Shown: in pieces, positions 1 through 10,860 of the stretch
Position numbering within the stretch: the first letter of the stretch is position 1
Layout of the letters: every line of letters begins with the position of its first letter
Source: Hyaloscypha bicolor E
Taxonomy: Eukaryota > Ascomycota > Leotiomycetes > Helotiales > Hyaloscyphaceae
Direction of reading: 5' to 3'
Length of the DNA stretch: 64,000 nucleotides
Assembly (NCBI RefSeq): GCF_002865645.1
Contig: NW_020194552.1
Location: forward strand, 1,426,001 to 1,490,000
Translations under genes and position numbers: made by a program
Notes under the pieces: model-generated
The model's database searches: none
The model's input: only the letters and a program-made list of their open reading frames with translations
What the model was told of the DNA's origin: nothing

Positions 1-859
1 CTGCACTATACGATTTATGCCAGCGATGCTGTGACTGCATACAGTTCTCAGCCCTGCAGTAACTAACTTAGGTTTGTTTACTGATCTTAAGCAAGCTTCC
101 GCACGTAAATGGCAGCCAATTACAATTCTCAGTAAAGAACTTTGGTACAGACCAACACAGTCCGGGGGTTTTAATGTCTAACAAATGAAGAAACATAGTG
201 TAGGCAATGACACTAGACACGCCCTCTAACCCATACAAGGTATACATGCTTGACCCTTACTCTTGCCGGCGGACCTCAAGTGATGGGCGTCGCCAAAAAT
301 ACACTGAAAAGTGAAGGGTGAATAGCATCTAGCACACACGTCGAGGGGTCACCGAAGGACCGCTAGCAACCCTAGTTTACTGTCCCTTGTGCTTGACGCG
401 CCGTACCATGTATGCAGAGGTGGGGCGCCGGCGTCGCAGCGACAAGGTTTCTTCGAATGAATACAGTAAACCCTCTCCATGACCGGCACTTTGACTAAGG
501 ATATGCGCAGCTTAATAATCAAATCCGTCACCACCCATTTAACTAGGCGAATAATGATAATTTGGCCACTCTGATAATCATTCCGAATATCCAGCTCGTA
601 TGTTAGCTCCTGAAAAAACGCCCTTGTCTATTATAGGAAGCCATAAGCACTATTAACAGGTCAGCTCGTATGTTTGGTATCCTCGAGCATCTAACCGCGT
701 ATACTATGCTGCTCTGGTTGCGAATGTCACAGCTTCGGGCGAGCTCGCCTTTCCAACTAGGGGTTCCGAGCTGACCGAGATGTAACAGTGAGATGTGGCA
801 AGTCATAAGCCTTTAAATTTGGTTAGCATCGATGAACCCATTGTTGCGAGGATCGTTTC
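1..859. other. Intergenic, no gene recognised
   Basis: Ordinary-composition DNA with only short open frames and no family match. A 13-base word, CAGCTCGTATGTT, occurs twice in direct orientation near 593 and 661, probably a trivial duplication. Confidence 0.4.
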
Positions 860-865
860 TATAAA
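860..865 (+). promoter_or_regulatory. Candidate TATA box of the small secreted protein gene
   Basis: The sequence CTATAAAGG gives a TATAAA about 90 bp upstream of the ATG at 955, a usual distance for a fungal core promoter with a short 5' UTR. There is no transcript evidence. Confidence 0.4.
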
Positions 866-954
866 GGCTCCCAAGGCCCTTCCCTTCCTACGGCAACCCA
901 AGAACTTAGTCTACCAACACCGAAGAGTCCCCAGTCCACGACAATAGGGAGAAA

Positions 955-1556
955 ATGCTGTTCCTCGCTCTTCTCGCGCCTCTCCTCCAGCTTGCGGCTG
1001 CTGCTCCTGCCACGGATGTGGCAGTGGCAGGCCGCACTCATCTCCTTGGGAAGCGTAGTGATGGTACGGGAGTACACCTTGTGAACTGTGATCGCTTTGG
1101 AGGCGAGGGCACAATTTTGCCCGCGAGTTCCTACGTCGTTGTACGTTTGCCACCGTGATCCTCTAGCTCTTGTTGAGGATTTCCAAATAACCATATCGCG
1201 TTAGTAGTTCTGCCCGGTCGATAGCGACTGCAAACATGTGCCCAACTCAGACAACAGCTGCACCATGTCAAGCAACTTCCTCTTCACCTGGGAGGGAGCG
1301 GCTCAGGCTTGCACATTCCCTACTGGCGTTCGTTTTGCTTGGTTCATCGACTCCGACGCACAGTCGAAACCTAACTTCCAGCATATTGGGTAAGTCTTGC
1401 GAAGCTATCCAGCGCGGCCAAGCTCGGCGACTAACATCAAGGGACCATAGCGACGGTGGTAACCAGTTCCGGGCGTACGCGGGTTTCAAGGACGACCAGC
1501 ACACCATGTTCAACCAGGGATCTAGGTCGTGCCACTCTATCTACTACTTCATCTAA
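955..1556 (+). CDS. Small secreted Cys-containing protein, candidate effector
   Basis: Three exons by splice-site reading: 955-1140, 1208-1389, 1451-1556 (introns GTACGT..TAG and GTAAGT..TAG of 67 and 61 nt), giving 157 residues. The protein starts with a clear signal peptide (MLFLALLAPLLQLAAAAPA), followed by a GKR dibasic site near residue 34 that resembles a Kex2-type processing point. The mature part carries Cys in NCDRF, FCPVDSDCKH, NSCTM, QACTF and RSCHS, so disulfides are likely. No domain is recognised. It ends shortly before an AT-rich repeat block, the usual location of fast-evolving secreted proteins in genomes of this kind. Both introns keep the frame and the Cys-bearing pieces join smoothly, which supports the model. 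The effector role is inference only; it could equally be a small wall-associated protein. Confidence 0.75.
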
Positions 1557-1639
1557 GAATAGCCAGGGGAACGGCCATAACGGACACGTAGTCAAACAAC
1601 AACTGCCAATAGTCAGCAGTAGCTAGGAGAAGAGCATTA

Positions 1640-2515
1640 GAATAAAGAACCCCTGTAACCTTTTAATTAATTATTCAATCTATTAGGCTACTTGTTTACA
1701 GAGCCTATATATTTCTAACTTGCTCTATTTCTCTTTATAGACATACTAGAGTAATCTTTTTTAGATTTGTTTGTATTCTTTTAATAACTAATAAATAAAC
1801 TAATTAAATAAATATAAAACCTTATATTTATACCTTTATTATTTTATAATATAATAATTTTGCTTATTATTTTAGATACTTTATTTAATTTAGTACTTTT
1901 TAATTATCTTATTAGCCTCTTTTTAAAATATATATAAATCTGAAATTATTTTTATTTAACCTATATATAATTATTTTAAATTTACTTTATTTTTTTCGTA
2001 ACTTAAGCTCTAAGTTATTTATATAGTTTTAAGGCAATATATTTATTACTATTAATAAAAGTATTATTTCTTAAAAGAATTAAAACTTTAAAATTATATT
2101 ATTATATTTAACTAATATTATAAGAAATTAATATTATTAAAAACTAGTATTAAGAAATTAAAGTAATTATTACAAGTATAATATTTAAAGCTTAAAAATC
2201 GAAATAAAAGATTTCTTATAAAAATAATTTAAAGCTAAAAAAGAAAAAACTAGAATATGAAATTTATAAGAAAATAAATATATATTTCATAATATATTAG
2301 TTTATAAAAGACTTAATATTTTTAATATTTTTAATATATTTCAAGTATATTTCTTTAATAATATAATTATTTAATTATAATAATTTATAATATAAATTAA
2401 ATTTTATATTATATTATTTAGTTCGATTTTAGTACGATTTTATATAATAATATAAGCTCTTACTTCATTTATTAGATAATTAATTAGCTTTACCATTATT
2501 ATATTATCTAAGCCA
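1640..2515. repeat. AT-rich, RIP-like repeat block
   Basis: Almost entirely A+T with TA-rich words and no open frame. The part from about 2155 to 2390 is a diverged copy of a sequence that also occurs twice at 37.4-37.95 kb, so this is a mutated dispersed repeat rather than simple spacer. Confidence 0.7.
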
Positions 2516-2698
2516 CAAGTCACGTGTGCGTGTTATACCCTCTAATTAGGAATTCTGCCTTTGTAAAGGCAGGGGGCAGTGCGAAAATCAAAAAATCAGA
2601 AAATCACTTTTCGCTTCTTGGTTTTGTCTGCTAGCCATGTCTGGGCCTCAGTAACTTTGTTCAAAGGCAAAGGTAATTATGCTACTGTAATGTAAAAT

Positions 2699-5600
2699 TC
2701 AGTCTATCAAGATTTTCACCTTGCCACTAAGCCGCCTGGCGCACTTCAAGCATGGAAGAGACGAGCATATATAGAACATCTCTCCTTTTTCTTGGCACTT
2801 CCGACTCAAGATCGAGGACGCAGCAAGCCGAGCTGCCCAATTGCCCCTCGCTCGGAAAATGCCAACGTCATGTGGACCATCGATCAACTCATCCCAATTG
2901 TCTATAGAAACCAGGTGATTGACTTCTCGTGTAGTAGCTTGGGATCCCTCATTCTTACATATGCAATCTAGAATGTGATGTTCTGAAGGCATAAAGCGTA
3001 AGAGGTTAAGATCCGCTACCCACTCTCCACTATCGTGAACGGAAACAATTGATTCGATAAGGAATATATCTTTGTCAACCGTTCCAGAAGAATTAGGTTC
3101 AAGGGGCAATTTCCAGTCCGTAAATGAAAAATGCAATGTTGTGCCTTTGAAGTTGTCTTCTCTCTTGGAGTCGTACTTCGCGTGTCGAACTTGGCGCCAG
3201 TCGTCGGTGAGTTCTCTAAGCCGCGGATTTTGCGGTGCCACCATCATGGAAATACCAGGCATGCCAATATTTCCAACGATTCGTTTAATGTGGCATGCTG
3301 AGACAAGATTCGCTGGATCTGAGAGAAGTCTGCTTGCAACATAGATCGAGTTTCCCGAGGACATCGCCACTACGGATGAGAGAGAACAGACATCTATGTT
3401 CGCTGAGCCTGTCTCAAACATCAAGAGACACGCAAATACTTGGGGTCGCGAGAGCTCAGAGTAGAGCAAGCGATCAAAGTTGGTGCTTTCTGGGAGGCTA
3501 GACTCATCAGATCTATCGTCGGGATCATCTGGACACTTGGATTCCTGTGGCATGTGCCAGCGAGCGGTTGACAGATCCATAAACACAATAGTAAGTGGCA
3601 CCGTCGCGCCAGGAATAGTATCATAAAGCCGAGAAGCAATGCCTAGAGCGTCGAGTGCCCTCCACTGGCTTTTAGGCAGAAGGTGAGGGTGAGCGAGGAG
3701 GAAAATGGCTGATGAAGGTTGACAGTCAGTGTCCGTGATTGCAGCCAGAAATTGTGCAACCCTGACAGGATTCAGAAGGCTCAGACCTTCGACCAGGCCC
3801 TCAATATCATTCAACATTGATGCGTCGGGGGTCCAATGACCCCTTGCCGCATAATTCCTCAGATCTCCCCGACGTGGATGTTGATCTTGCTCTGAGCGGC
3901 TGACTTCGCTTTGTTCGCTGTTGTTGCTATCATCTTTGATCTCTATTCCACCAATACTATCACAAGATGGTCGTCCATCTAGCGTCTCCTTGCGTCTTAA
4001 CCAGAGGGCATGTTGACCAGGACCGTAGTCCCCAGCTATGAGGTCAAATTTTGTAGCAATGTGTTTCGTTTGCTCAGATGCGATTTCCCAGTCTGAAATT
4101 CTGTGCTTCGTCTGGTTGGTTGCCCATTGGTACAGGTAGTGGTCGACATAGAGTGAACACCTGTCAAAACATGAGCATGGGTGAGAGACAGAAGTCGTTC
4201 TTGATTCCGAAGCACAATACAGCTCCCCCGAGCGTTGAAGGCCACTGTAGAGAAGTGGAGGATCTTCCCATGTCATAGAAATTGCCCAATTTTTTTCTTG
4301 ATCGTGCCTCGGAAACCCATCACTTCCTTTGACCGGCTTTTGCAGTCCATGCCCCGTCATAGCGGAATATTCTCCTCGCGAAGCGATGACTTCAACTCTT
4401 TCCAAGAGACCAAATCCAAAGTTTGTGCAACCAAGTTCAGCGACTTGAACACTTCCACCGCCATGGCAAGTCCATGTACATTGTATGTTTTCCTTTTTAC
4501 ATGGACAGTCCTTCATACAATCGGTTTTACAAGAACAACTCCATTTTCGCGCATTTCTGAAATGATTGAACGACCGCGAATGGACCTGCTTTTGCTTCAA
4601 TTCCCCACTTATCAACCGTTTGCAGTGGGCATGTGAATGAGCTTGGTGGGGGACTGCGCTGGCAAACTCGTAGAATGGGATGGTATCTCTGTGAGTGTAC
4701 GAGATTATAGCATCACAGTCCTCAAGTCCCAAGTTTTGTGCTACTCCTCGGAAGTATTGAATCCCGCAATCTACCACTGACTCCTGAGCAAGGGAAGACA
4801 GCATGACATGGTTACAGAGGCCGTAGAACGGGATTCGCCTTGTTCGACATTTTTGGTTGTAACGCCCTAGAAAGGTTTCCCCGCGGCGAAGTCCATAGGA
4901 GACGAGCATCATCGCAGTGTCCAGCTCTTCACCATTAGAATGGACAATGCGATCGGCGGCTAGAACGAGTACCTCCAACCAGCAGAACTCGTCGTTGAGT
5001 TCTAGAATGACATTGACATCAGATGAGCCGATCGGCTGGTTCCTAGGTGCTGAACTGAGAAGTTGCCAAAATGAAGTAAGCCACCTGCATACAAGAGGAG
5101 CATCCTCAATACCCATACTCCACTGCCGCAAGAGAGCCCCCAGGGCAACTAGGTGCAGTTCCCGAATCGCGACTCTGCCTTTGATATCTTCATTCGCCAC
5201 TGGAACCGGGTCTCCGTAGTAGCGTAAATGAGACAGTGCTAGCGACCACCCGATGCCTTCCCCTTGATTACGCTCCGAATTTTGCAGCCCAATGGTAACA
5301 ACACCAGCTTTGGGAACCAGTGGGTCGTTGAAAGCAACATTGACAGTTTTGGGGCCAAGAACGAGGAGATTGGGGAATATATGCCACGCTGAGAGTGCCA
5401 GCAATATTGATCCGTCACAAATCTGTTGGGGTGTTCCTGACAGCAGCTTCTCCAAACCCTCCATTGCTTGAATCCAAGCAGATGTGACACTTTCATACGT
5501 TGTGGCCCCACCGGAGACTAAGAGGCTGATGTTCTTGAGAATGAGATCGAGCCTCTTCTGCTCCGATATCTTCTCTTGATCAGCACTCTGCAACCACGAC

Positions 5601-6193
5601 CTCGCGCTAGCATCCCATAACCTTATTTGTTCTCTCGGAATATCTTCCCCCAGGGTCATGATAAGGGTCATGGACGTAACGCTCCCGCTTTCAACGGCTG
5701 AATGTAACTCTCGTTTTCGTTCTAAAATGAGCTCAACCCATATGGCTGTGGCACTTTTGGCCTCCCAGGAACGAGCTAACATACACGCTAACAGGTGAAC
5801 TGCAATTGAAGCATGCCCGGACGTAGCTGCTGCCCAGAGAGAAGTACCATCTGCTCCGACGAAGGTCTCGAAGGCCCCGTCCTTCCGTGAGCCCTTCGGA
5901 TTCACTCCGGGACTCTCGAATATAGCGGACGCTCGCATACCGTAGGCTTTCACAAGTTTGGGGTAACTTGGGATGATCGGCTCAAACAAGGCTCCAAGCT
6001 TGCGAGCGGTCTGATGGAGAGGCCCATCCTCTGCATCAGCCCGACGACGGAGAGATAATGCGGAGCCTAATCCTTTGAATTCCCTCGGGGCCTCGAACTT
6101 GAGCAGAGATATGTCGACATTCAAGCTTGCTAGTTGGAGAGTGTTCTCGTTGCTGCCAGAGAAAAGAGCGTTCGTAATCTTGCCAAGCGGCAT
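2699..6193 (-). CDS. Large protein of unknown function with a CXC-like Cys cluster
   Basis: One uninterrupted 1164-codon frame starting MPLGKITNALFSG and ending KVKILID. I do not recognise the family as a whole. Residues of about 100-150 (ADGTSLWAAATSGHASIAVHLL) weakly resemble an ankyrin-like helix pair. Around residues 545-580 is a dense cysteine cluster, CSCKTDCMKDCPCKK followed by C...TCHGG, resembling the CXC (tesmin/TSO1-like) zinc-binding pattern found in some chromatin and transposon-related proteins. The C-terminus has FYICSSLPCLKC, another Cys pair that might bind metal. There is no signal peptide or membrane segment. A long intact frame between two RIP-like AT blocks argues that the gene is under selection. 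The gene is intronless as read, although a short 3' intron cannot be excluded. A nuclear or nucleic-acid-linked role is a guess from the Cys cluster only. Confidence 0.8.
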   Translation of the reverse strand: MPLGKITNALFSGSNENTLQLASLNVDISLLKFEAPREFKGLGSALSLRRRADAEDGPLHQTARKLGALFEPIIPSYPKLVKAYGMRASAIFESPGVNPKGSRKDGAFETFVGADGTSLWAAATSGHASIAVHLLACMLARSWEAKSATAIWVELILERKRELHSAVESGSVTSMTLIMTLGEDIPREQIRLWDASARSWLQSADQEKISEQKRLDLILKNISLLVSGGATTYESVTSAWIQAMEGLEKLLSGTPQQICDGSILLALSAWHIFPNLLVLGPKTVNVAFNDPLVPKAGVVTIGLQNSERNQGEGIGWSLALSHLRYYGDPVPVANEDIKGRVAIRELHLVALGALLRQWSMGIEDAPLVCRWLTSFWQLLSSAPRNQPIGSSDVNVILELNDEFCWLEVLVLAADRIVHSNGEELDTAMMLVSYGLRRGETFLGRYNQKCRTRRIPFYGLCNHVMLSSLAQESVVDCGIQYFRGVAQNLGLEDCDAIISYTHRDTIPFYEFASAVPHQAHSHAHCKRLISGELKQKQVHSRSFNHFRNARKWSCSCKTDCMKDCPCKKENIQCTWTCHGGGSVQVAELGCTNFGFGLLERVEVIASRGEYSAMTGHGLQKPVKGSDGFPRHDQEKNWAISMTWEDPPLLYSGLQRSGELYCASESRTTSVSHPCSCFDRCSLYVDHYLYQWATNQTKHRISDWEIASEQTKHIATKFDLIAGDYGPGQHALWLRRKETLDGRPSCDSIGGIEIKDDSNNSEQSEVSRSEQDQHPRRGDLRNYAARGHWTPDASMLNDIEGLVEGLSLLNPVRVAQFLAAITDTDCQPSSAIFLLAHPHLLPKSQWRALDALGIASRLYDTIPGATVPLTIVFMDLSTARWHMPQESKCPDDPDDRSDESSLPESTNFDRLLYSELSRPQVFACLLMFETGSANIDVCSLSSVVAMSSGNSIYVASRLLSDPANLVSACHIKRIVGNIGMPGISMMVAPQNPRLRELTDDWRQVRHAKYDSKREDNFKGTTLHFSFTDWKLPLEPNSSGTVDKDIFLIESIVSVHDSGEWVADLNLLRFMPSEHHILDCICKNEGSQATTREVNHLVSIDNWDELIDGPHDVGIFRARGNWAARLAASSILSRKCQEKGEMFYICSSLPCLKCARRLSGKVKILID

Positions 6194-6579
6194 TGTGGGT
6201 CCTCGTAGGGCGCTGCCTCACTTGCGGAGCACGTTGAGGGCAGAACTCGTGTTTGTTTGGAGGACGACTTGGTGTATTGAACTTATTTTTTGTTGACTGA
6301 AATTGTGCTTTGAGAACTCGAATCTGAAATCTGTGAGAGCGGAAGTCTGTCTTTGTTGCTTCCAGCAAGGCAGCAGTTATGGCCAGGCCGAAACACGAAT
6401 GCCTGGCGAGAAGCCCCATTTTTCTTTTTCTCACGGCGAGGCTGAGAGATTACATGGCTTATAAATATACAGCACTTTCCAAAACATGTCTAATTGAAAT
6501 CGCGAGGGATCCTTTCCTTTGCCAGAGTTCAAGAATCCAAGCCTTCGCTGAGGCCATAAAAGGAGTGCAAGTATATATA

Positions 6580-7120
6580 GTGCTCTTTATTAAAAGAATT
6601 AATATTTCAAAATTCAAGATACTTATATTATTATATTAATAATTTTATATAAAAGCTTAAATTTAATTCTTCTCTTTAAATATTCTTTATATATTTAAAA
6701 AAAAAATCATTTAATTAAATATATTAATTTTAATTAATAATAATAGCTTGCTTAATTATATATATAAGATATTCTTTAAAAATATTTAATAGAAGAATTA
6801 ATAATTAAATAATTAAATAAACTTGAATTAAAATTATTTAAATATATAAAATGTATTTATATATTTATAAATAATAACAAAAAAGGAAATAATATTTCAA
6901 ATAATCTAATATATTATAAAACTTTAGGGTATTTAATTTCTTAATATTTTTATAATAAATATTATAAATAAAGAGAATATTACTTAAAGTAATTATTATA
7001 AGATTATTTAATTATTAAAGAACTTGAAAATAACAAGACATCTAAATTCATATTATTATATTAGTTTAACTCAATTATTGAAATTAAATTTATTTGATTA
7101 TTAACGAGGAATATTATTAA
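6580..7120. repeat. AT-rich, RIP-like block
   Basis: Very A+T-rich, no coding potential, made of TTAATTA/TATATA-type words. The stop codon of the membrane protein gene at 7121 lies directly at its edge. Confidence 0.65.
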
Positions 7121-9055
7121 TTAAGAAATAGTAATACAAGTCCCAAATGATCTCAACATCTGTCCTATAACTACAAACCCCCCAATGGCTGGCGCTGCAT
7201 AAAACAAGATAATATAAGCACTCCCTATTATTACTGTAATCCAACTTTCCCCTTTCTTGCGGTCTAGTTTAATCAATGATATGATAATCAAGATGAAAGG
7301 CCCAATTGCTCCAAAGCTGAGCCAGGTCATGATCCAGACACGTTGGGCATGTGTGCTATGCCCTCGGTGGAATTTAGAGAGACCACCGATGATGGCCACT
7401 GGGACCAAAGTAGCCAAGAACGAAAACAAGAAGGCCACGAAGAAGTTTCTGAGACCCACGGAGTCCTCAAACACCCTTCTTAACGCGCCCGCAGTGGGAG
7501 CCATAGTGACCGTCCAAGGATCCGTGGATTTGCGTCCCGGGTCTGCGCTAGAGAGTTTATAAGAATCCATCTTCCGGGTTCCGTTCTTCCGTTTTATGGG
7601 ATTCATGTACGGGATCAGAATAACGTTCTCAGATAGGTTAGAGGAAGATCCAAGGGGCTCGGTGACCGCTAGTTGAACTTGAACAGCGTCAGCGCCCGCT
7701 CTGGATATCGGTGGGGGGGGGGGGGGGGGGGGGGTTAGACCAATGCCCGTCTTCTTGATGAGAGTCTCCGCAAATGAAGACAAAAACAAAATCTGCGCCA
7801 GTGATAATAGAACGGAGGTCGCGTGTCTTTTCGGGCGAACTTTGTTCCCCGTGGCATCGTTGTTCGATTCTTTTGCCGCTGTTGAATCTCGACCTTGATC
7901 ACTGGCAAGTGTAACCCTCGAGGCTTCGATCCAGTATGCGCTCTTGACTTTTAGATATTTGGAATCCTCCTCAGAGTCCTTACTAATAAAGACAGATTCA
8001 AGAGTCCATTGGGGTGACTGTAGTGTAGCCCCCTGCTCGGCACTGGGGTTCCGGCGGAAAATATCCTCACCCAGCTCTCCGACCGTTCCCATGAAGAAAC
8101 ATCCTTCGCCTCTTTTCACAGCTTCCTTCATTATCGAAGATTCGACCATATATAGAGCTGCAAATTCTGGGCACAGGCCTGACCCTAAGAGATTCAACAC
8201 GGAGACAACTGCGTATGGAGCAACCGTGAGGCCAAAAGCCGCGTAGCCAAATCGCTCAATTTGGTCCCCTCGAGCCTGGTATAGCGTAAATATAGTGTAT
8301 ATTGCTTGACCAAGCGAGACCAGAACTTTGACCCAGTTATAATTATACGAAAGGGTAGTCCTTTTAAGAGGTGGTTCGATGAAGGTTGCATTTCGTGGAA
8401 CAAGTGAAATACAATAGCCGGGGGGGAGATGATGATTACCATGGATCTGATATTCGGACTGGCTCAGATCATCCCCATATATGAAATCCGTAAAATTCCA
8501 CGGCGGGTCATACATCACAAAACGGAAATTCCTTCCCTCTGGCTTTCCTGTGTTAATCCCTAGAATGGCATTTTCCTGGGAGGAAGCTATGGGCAAAGGA
8601 TTTTCAAGAGAGCTGTTGCCACCCTTTGTCTGTTGCACAGACAGGCAAAGAATTGTGTTCTCCAGAGTGTCCCCATCCCGCGGTTCCCAGTCGGGCCCCC
8701 TAACGACCATGCAAAGAGCACCAGCTTTGGCAGCCATCTCCAGGTCTGTCTTCGCCCAAATCGCTAAGCTTGTAATTCCCAGAATGCCACGAAACGCGCC
8801 AGCAGCTGGAAAGAACAGGGCGGTTAGAACAACCATTATAATCCCCCGAGTCTTTTCGCCGGGTAGAGAGCGAGTCGTTGCGGCGTGCGCCGCATAGTTG
8901 GCCAGATAGAAGATTATAATATCACTCCACTTGGTGGGCGTACAGAGCAAACCCGGATTTTCATGATCTGAACTGCCGTTTGGCAGGGGGATCGTGATAT
9001 TCTGCAGTAATGGAAGGCCTTTGGCCACTGGGAAGAATATGAGCAGCGGGTACAT
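7121..9055 (-). CDS. Multi-pass membrane protein, function unknown
   Basis: A 644-residue frame starting MYPLLIFFPVAKGLPLL. Hydrophobic stretches that look like membrane segments lie near residues 47-62, 70-105, 245-260, 270-295, 545-568, 580-602 and 612-640, with a long soluble region between about 300 and 540. The extracellular-type N-terminal part has NxS/T sites (NITIP, NGSS, NSSLE). The layout resembles the many uncharacterised integral membrane proteins of filamentous ascomycetes; I cannot assign a function. Oddity: residues around 430-440 are eight prolines encoded by 22 consecutive C on the coding strand (7713-7734), so the frame depends on an exact homopolymer length. The last codons run into an AT-rich block, so the natural 3' end may have been altered by nearby repeats. 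Confidence 0.75.
   Translation of the reverse strand: MYPLLIFFPVAKGLPLLQNITIPLPNGSSDHENPGLLCTPTKWSDIIIFYLANYAAHAATTRSLPGEKTRGIIMVVLTALFFPAAGAFRGILGITSLAIWAKTDLEMAAKAGALCMVVRGPDWEPRDGDTLENTILCLSVQQTKGGNSSLENPLPIASSQENAILGINTGKPEGRNFRFVMYDPPWNFTDFIYGDDLSQSEYQIHGNHHLPPGYCISLVPRNATFIEPPLKRTTLSYNYNWVKVLVSLGQAIYTIFTLYQARGDQIERFGYAAFGLTVAPYAVVSVLNLLGSGLCPEFAALYMVESSIMKEAVKRGEGCFFMGTVGELGEDIFRRNPSAEQGATLQSPQWTLESVFISKDSEEDSKYLKVKSAYWIEASRVTLASDQGRDSTAAKESNNDATGNKVRPKRHATSVLLSLAQILFLSSFAETLIKKTGIGLTPPPPPPPPISRAGADAVQVQLAVTEPLGSSSNLSENVILIPYMNPIKRKNGTRKMDSYKLSSADPGRKSTDPWTVTMAPTAGALRRVFEDSVGLRNFFVAFLFSFLATLVPVAIIGGLSKFHRGHSTHAQRVWIMTWLSFGAIGPFILIIISLIKLDRKKGESWITVIIGSAYIILFYAAPAIGGFVVIGQMLRSFGTCITIS
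7713..7734. repeat. Run of 22 G (22 C on the coding strand)
   Basis: Uninterrupted homopolymer inside the membrane protein gene. It encodes most of a run of eight prolines. A change of one base would truncate or extend the protein out of frame. Length may be mis-assembled. Confidence 0.9.
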
Positions 9056-9439
9056 GTTGCGAGTGAGGAATGAGGAGCCAGATATGAGATCGCTTGGTGA
9101 CGGTGAAGATCGTTTTTAGTGAAAATTCAGAGAAGGTGTAATAAATGCATGGGCCACTTTGCTCGAGACTCAACAGTTGTTGAAAGCTTGATTGTCGTGG
9201 CAAGCTGGGAAGCCAATATTGACGCCACTTGCTAAATTAAGAATAATTATACATCGCCTGGCAACCGGCAATTGAACGCTGGATTCTGAATGGCTATATT
9301 ACAGTCTAGTAATAATGATCTCCATCTATTCACGCTCATTCGCGCCAGAAGATCTGCAAGACAACGTGTCACGAACTTTATACCGACTTCAGTACCAATA
9401 AACAGCTCTCGCTGATTTGATATGGGAAATCAAAGGCAA

Positions 9440-10105
9440 ACATAAAATAGCTATATTAAAACTTATTTATTAATAAGAAATTATTTCTTTTTTATAATAA
9501 CTTAAAAACTATTTTAAATATTAAACAAATTTAAATATAAAGGTAATATTTTTCTTTTAAAATTTTATATAATATTATTTATTATTTATAAAATTAGTTA
9601 AAATAATAAAAGTTTTAAAATTTATTTATATTATTAATTAAATTTACTAATAAAGCTAAATAGAAAACATAATATATACTTTTATATAAGGCCCTTAAAT
9701 AAGATATATTTAATAAATCTAATAATAAAAGTGAAATTAATAATTATAAATAAATATATTAAAGTTATAAAAAGTATAAGATTTCTTATTAATAAAAGAA
9801 AGTTATATAAAGCAAAAGTAAAACAAGTAAAACAAGTAAAACAAGTAATTTCTTTCTTTTATTTATAAAGTTAATAAATATAATTTTTTTAAAAAAGAGC
9901 AAATAAAAGATAATAATAATAAATAATAAGAATATAAGAATATATATAAGTTATTTTACTTTATAGCTTCTTTTTATATATTAAATAAAATTCCTATTAT
10001 AGTAAATAAGACTGGGTTTTAATATAATATTAGAATTAAATTCCCTAATTTAATTATTATTATAATAAAGGTAAATAATTAGATAGCAAGCCTATATTAA
10101 TTAAG
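9440..10105. repeat. AT-rich, RIP-like block
   Basis: Very A+T-rich with no open frame. Contains a short tandem AAACAAGTAA-like run near 9825-9850. No recognisable element ends. Confidence 0.65.
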
Positions 10106-10860
10106 GCGCCCGAGCGCCGCTTTCTCTAAGGGATCAAGACCCCTTCTACGCTATATCAAGTCTCCAGCTAACCAGCCGCATATTTGACAACATAGTAACT
10201 GATTCCATCGAAAGTTATAGTAATGGGTTGGTTATCACTCAAACCGCCCGTGCCTCTATATTCCTTTCTTATCTACGCCTCAGGGATCTATAAAGATTAG
10301 CTGGATGGCAGCGAGCCGACCCAGCAGGCGCCTTATCCAAGTATTGGCTGCGACCTTTCCCCTCTAGTAGAGGCTTACATGCGGGAATTCTTTTACTGGC
10401 CAACTTGAACCATTAGTCTTCGAATGGTTTCGGTAGCGCTTTTTTAACTAATACACGTGCGTGGTTTTGGTTGGCCGCGCAAGGAGCCTCCCTCCGTAGC
10501 CGGGCGAAAGGAAAATGCGTGGACAGCTTTGGTCAGACTCGCTGAATATTCTGCTAATAAAAAAGGTCTCCTCTCCTCCTTGTTCATGAGAATAATTCTT
10601 CTATAGGTAGGCTTGTTATCTTTAAGATAGGTATCACACCATACTCAGACCACTTTCTCAATCAAGCGGCCACCTATAGGCTCAGAAGTTATCCGGGGCA
10701 TGTCTGCATACGCATGTAAAGTAAGTACAAGTACGAATATGAAACCTTATACCGAGGCCGATAGCGATGCTCCTGCCAAAACCCCGAAATGACATTGCAT
10801 AATGCATTTGCGTATATTGCACTCGATACTAGAAAATCAAAATTTAATAATTAATGATTC
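10106..10860. other. Mixed-composition island between AT blocks, unassigned
   Basis: About 750 bp of ordinary composition. On the minus strand at roughly 10690-10460 a reading frame of about 75 codons with one internal stop includes RIILMNKEERRPFLLAEYS, which reads like decayed coding sequence, but I cannot name it. No functional gene is called. Confidence 0.35.
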
